NCBI RefSeq assembly: GCF_014697125.1
Contig: NZ_JACJRG010000021.1
Coordinates: 39,682-103,681 of the forward strand
From: Anabaena minutissima FACHB-250
Lineage (GTDB): Bacteria > Cyanobacteriota > Cyanobacteriia > Cyanobacteriales > Nostocaceae
Direction of reading: 5' to 3'
Length of the DNA: 64,000 bases
The notes under the pieces are model-generated. The model did no database searches. It had not been told where the DNA came from and saw nothing but the letters and a program-made list of their open reading frames with translations. The stretch's first letter is position 1, and the number at the start of each line of letters is the position of its first letter. Positions 63,889 to 64,000 of this stretch are shown one piece after another. A program made the position numbers and the translations under genes.

Positions 63889-64000
63889 GTGGTAGTACCT
63901 CTTCGGGGAATACAAATTTTTCGTGAGGCTGATCTTGAGGAGCCATCCAAGCGCGGATACCCTCATTCAGCAAAATGTTCTTGGTATAGAAGGTTTCAAA
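63872..64000 (-). CDS. psbD: Photosystem II D2 protein, 3' end only
   Basis: The last 42 codons of psbD enter from the right edge: FETFYTKNILLNEGIRAWMA, PQDQPHEKFVFPEEVLPRGN, then AL and stop at 63872. This is the invariant D2 C-terminus. D2 binds the reaction centre chlorophylls and quinone A in photosystem II. The stop lies inside the start of psbC, so translation of the two is coupled. Confidence 0.97.
   Translation of the reverse strand, partial: FETFYTKNILLNEGIRAWMAPQDQPHEKFVFPEEVLPRGNAL

Overview
The window is a chromosomal stretch of a filamentous, most likely heterocyst-forming cyanobacterium (Nostocales; Nostoc/Anabaena/Calothrix type). Evidence: photosystem genes (psaM, psbD, psbC), the rbcL-rbcX-rbcS operon with a Rubisco activase carrying a small-subunit-like tail, a dnaE gene ending in the N half of the cyanobacterial DnaE split intein, ntcA, the cyanobacterial NDH-1 subunit NdhS, abundant HIP1 octamers (GCGATCGC), and many short dispersed repeats in the spacers. 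No ribosomal RNA, tRNA, complete insertion sequence or CRISPR array was seen.

Layout. 1-9.3 kb: an edge-cut WD40 protein, an FGGY sugar kinase, the tiny photosystem I gene psaM, a coiled-coil membrane protein, a beta-helix/SLH surface protein with a long Thr-Pro linker, a PAS-Crp regulator, a DUF442-type phosphatase and a 55-residue protein. 9.7-13.8 kb: a 17-bp inverted-repeat element, a heavily deleted nifJ pseudogene, its intact dihydroorotate-dehydrogenase-like neighbour, and a tyrosine phenol-lyase-like enzyme. 14.4-22.4 kb: a small conserved protein, dnaE-N, a methyltransferase-HIT fusion, a Uma2-type protein, panB and a seven-bladed propeller protein. 23.1-28.3 kb: the carbon fixation locus (rbcL, rbcX, rbcS, rca), interrupted by an SGNH hydrolase, a Uma2 remnant and a decayed Phd/PIN toxin-antitoxin pair. 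28.6-43.9 kb: mostly housekeeping (DUF2993, UDP-glucose dehydrogenase and UDP-glucuronate decarboxylase, CPA2 antiporter, ndhS, rodA, mrp, hemF, a STAS protein, tpiA, folP). 44.1-56.2 kb: slipin, polysaccharide export protein, ABC ATPase, hisB, fabI, ntcA, a DUF3084 membrane protein, a YqgF-like nuclease, DUF3146 and pnp. 56.9-62.3 kb: a SNF2 helicase, an AT-rich GNAT gene, a SWIM zinc-finger gene, a Trypco1-type gene and a stand-alone PCP_red-domain gene. The end holds psbC and the 3' end of psbD, reading leftward, with a clear terminator.

Most genes are ordinary core cyanobacterial functions. The parts that repay a second look are: the nifJ remnant; the methyltransferase-HIT fusion whose HIT triad has Ser in place of the nucleophilic His; the PIN toxin with an in-frame internal deletion beside an intact antitoxin; the helicase-GNAT-SWIM-Trypco1 cluster, which is the best candidate for an undescribed functional module; two MITE-like elements and a nested repeat; and NtcA-type sites (GTG/GTA-N8-TAC) upstream of rbcL and of ntcA itself. 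Several gene starts were moved inward from the longest open frame (psaM, tpiA, hisB, psbC, ntcA, the GNAT gene and others) using family knowledge, ribosome binding sites or repeat content.
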